Shown here one piece after another: positions 5,859-6,638 of a stretch of 6,638 nucleotides of DNA; positions within the stretch are counted from its first letter, which is position 1, and the number at the start of each line of letters is the position of its first letter. Source of the DNA: an uncultured Pseudomonadota bacterium (GTDB lineage: Bacteria; SAR324; NAC60-12); NCBI GenBank assembly GCA_913056375.1, contig CAJXNF010000161.1:1-6638 (forward strand), in the 5' to 3' direction. Below the pieces are notes generated by a model that saw nothing but the letters and a program-made list of their open reading frames with translations, was not told where the DNA came from and did no database searches. The position numbers and the translations under genes were made by a program.

Positions 5859-6638
5859 ATGGCAACCGCCAAGATCAAGGATATTTTTGACAATTTTGGT
5901 GATGTTGTAGGTATTTTAAAGAGTGGGCAAAGTTCAGACGATTTAAAGCCAACTCTTTCAGGAACTCTTTCCAAGCGCCTTAAGAAAAAGGAAGAGCTTC
6001 ACATATTCAATGGTGATGAGTTCCTAGGTCAAGCAAAGGTTAAAGGGAAAAAATGGGATTTTACTCCAAAATCCGCTTTAGATGAAAACGAAACTTATTC
6101 CTTCAAGGCGATACATGTCAACAAAAAAGGAAAGCAAACTAGTACATCCGAATCTTTTATCTTAACTTTAGACAACGAAGATCCTACTCTTGTTATCAGC
6201 AATAACATCGATGGTATTGCGAAAGGGGATATTACTTTTGATCTAAATTTTTCTGAACCTATTGATATCAAAGAGAAAGATATCAAAATTAAGGGGGGTG
6301 AAGATGGAGATTTCACTGGCTCTGGCGCCAATTATCAATATGTCGTCACACCCAAAGACAACTCTAAAGGTACTGTTTCCCTCTCAATTGATAAGGGTAA
6401 ATTCGCTGATTTAGTCGGCAATAAGAGTACCAAGAAATATTCAACTGAGCAAGAATATGACACTAAACCCCCAACCTTTGACATTATAAGCAATGCTAAA
6501 GGTGTTGCCAATGATAATATTACCTTCGATTTTATTTTCTCAGAGGTCGTTGATGGTTTCACATCTAAAGATCTAGAAGTTACTGGCGGAAAAAAAGGTA
6601 ATTTCTCTGGTTCTGGCAACAGCTATTCCCTCGTTGTT
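5859..6638 (+). CDS. Ig-like repeat surface protein, N-terminal part (runs off window)
   Basis: An ATG at 5859 opens a frame of 260 codons with no stop before the right edge, so the gene is 3'-incomplete here. Residues 1-30 are a short leader (MATAKIKDIFDNFGDVVGIL) without a signal peptide. Residues about 31-108 fit a bacterial Ig-like domain: PTLSGTLS, ELHIFNGDEFLGQAKVKGKKW, DFTP, then TYSFKAIHVNKKGKQT. From residue 109 a different Ig-like unit repeats: PTLVISNN...ITFDLNFSEPI...FTGSG...Y and, 96 residues later, PTFDIISN...ITFDFIFSEVV...FSGSG...Y, each holding the FSE-x-V/I and T/KGG-x-x-G-x-F motif of large cyanobacterial and proteobacterial adhesins. Such proteins are normally thousands of residues long, type I secreted and surface-attached; that is family knowledge, not visible here. 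There is no clear ribosome binding site (AATTAACA precedes). Very AT-rich and Lys-rich, unlike the left flank. It begins 22 bases after the pilin-like remnant. Confidence 0.85.
   Translation, partial: MATAKIKDIFDNFGDVVGILKSGQSSDDLKPTLSGTLSKRLKKKEELHIFNGDEFLGQAKVKGKKWDFTPKSALDENETYSFKAIHVNKKGKQTSTSESFILTLDNEDPTLVISNNIDGIAKGDITFDLNFSEPIDIKEKDIKIKGGEDGDFTGSGANYQYVVTPKDNSKGTVSLSIDKGKFADLVGNKSTKKYSTEQEYDTKPPTFDIISNAKGVANDNITFDFIFSEVVDGFTSKDLEVTGGKKGNFSGSGNSYSLVV
6183..6470 (+). repeat. Ig-like repeat unit 1 (96 aa)
   Basis: First complete copy of the tandem unit in the surface protein gene, residues 109-204. It starts PTLVISNN, contains ITFDLNFSEPIDIKEKDIKI and FTGSGANYQYVV, then SIDKGKFADLVGNKS, the usual D-x-x-GN end of such domains. 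Confidence 0.8.
6471..6638 (+). repeat. Ig-like repeat unit 2 (partial at edge)
   Basis: Second copy from residue 205, cut by the window edge after 56 residues. It aligns with unit 1 without a gap: PTFDIISN, ITFDFIFSEVVDGFTSKDLE, FSGSGNSYSLVV. The exact 96-residue spacing indicates recent tandem duplication, though the protein sequences have diverged to a moderate degree. Confidence 0.8.

Noticed and set aside
6095..6619. Minus-strand frames opposite the Ig-like gene
   Set aside because: They are antisense to clearly repeated Ig-like domain coding; the Ser/Leu/Pro-rich products reflect the complementary repeats.

Overview
The window looks like accessory DNA from a marine picocyanobacterium, either a Synechococcus/Cyanobium or a moderate-GC (low-light IV type) Prochlorococcus. 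The evidence is a DUF3303 protein of the type I know from these genomes, a group of very small unknown genes, and large type-I-secreted RTX and Ig-like surface proteins separated by gene-poor, apparently decayed DNA. This assignment is an inference from gene content; there is no rRNA or other marker gene here.

Layout. Positions 1-1700 are GC-rich (70 G+C in 120 bases at 181-300, hand count) and carry small genes: a 90-aa DUF3303 protein on the minus strand (63-335), then on the plus strand a 60-aa acidic helical protein (464-646), a 65-aa helical protein (767-964) and a 53-aa Ala-rich protein (1080-1241). A 14-codon frame with a very good ribosome binding site follows at 1356, and a strong hairpin lies at 1666-1697. 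Two perfect 14-bp palindromes lie at the 3' ends of two of the small genes. Positions 1700-2887 are gene-poor, with one doubtful 91-aa frame. The main gene (about 3014-4957) encodes a roughly 650-aa type I secretion substrate with a cupredoxin-like N-terminal domain, a long beta-rich middle and an RTX/serralysin-type C-terminal domain. Positions 4958-5858 contain no intact gene, but three successive frames between about 5407 and 5836 read like a broken type IV pilin-like gene. From 5859 a new, very AT-rich frame (41 G+C in 120 bases at 6481-6600) runs off the right edge. It begins a probably very large Ig-like-repeat surface protein and is open for 260 codons here.

How it fits together. Two neighbouring genes encode proteins probably exported to the cell surface or medium, with a pilin-like remnant between them, so the right two-thirds resembles a cell-surface island with lower GC than the left flank. 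No secretion machinery (ABC transporter, membrane fusion protein, TolC) is present, so the transporter must be encoded elsewhere. I saw no tRNA, rRNA, CRISPR array or transposase. The most interesting items are the cupredoxin-RTX fusion with a compact Cys-x2-His-x2-Met set, the decayed pilin-like gene, and the structured small-ORF stretch at 1300-1700.
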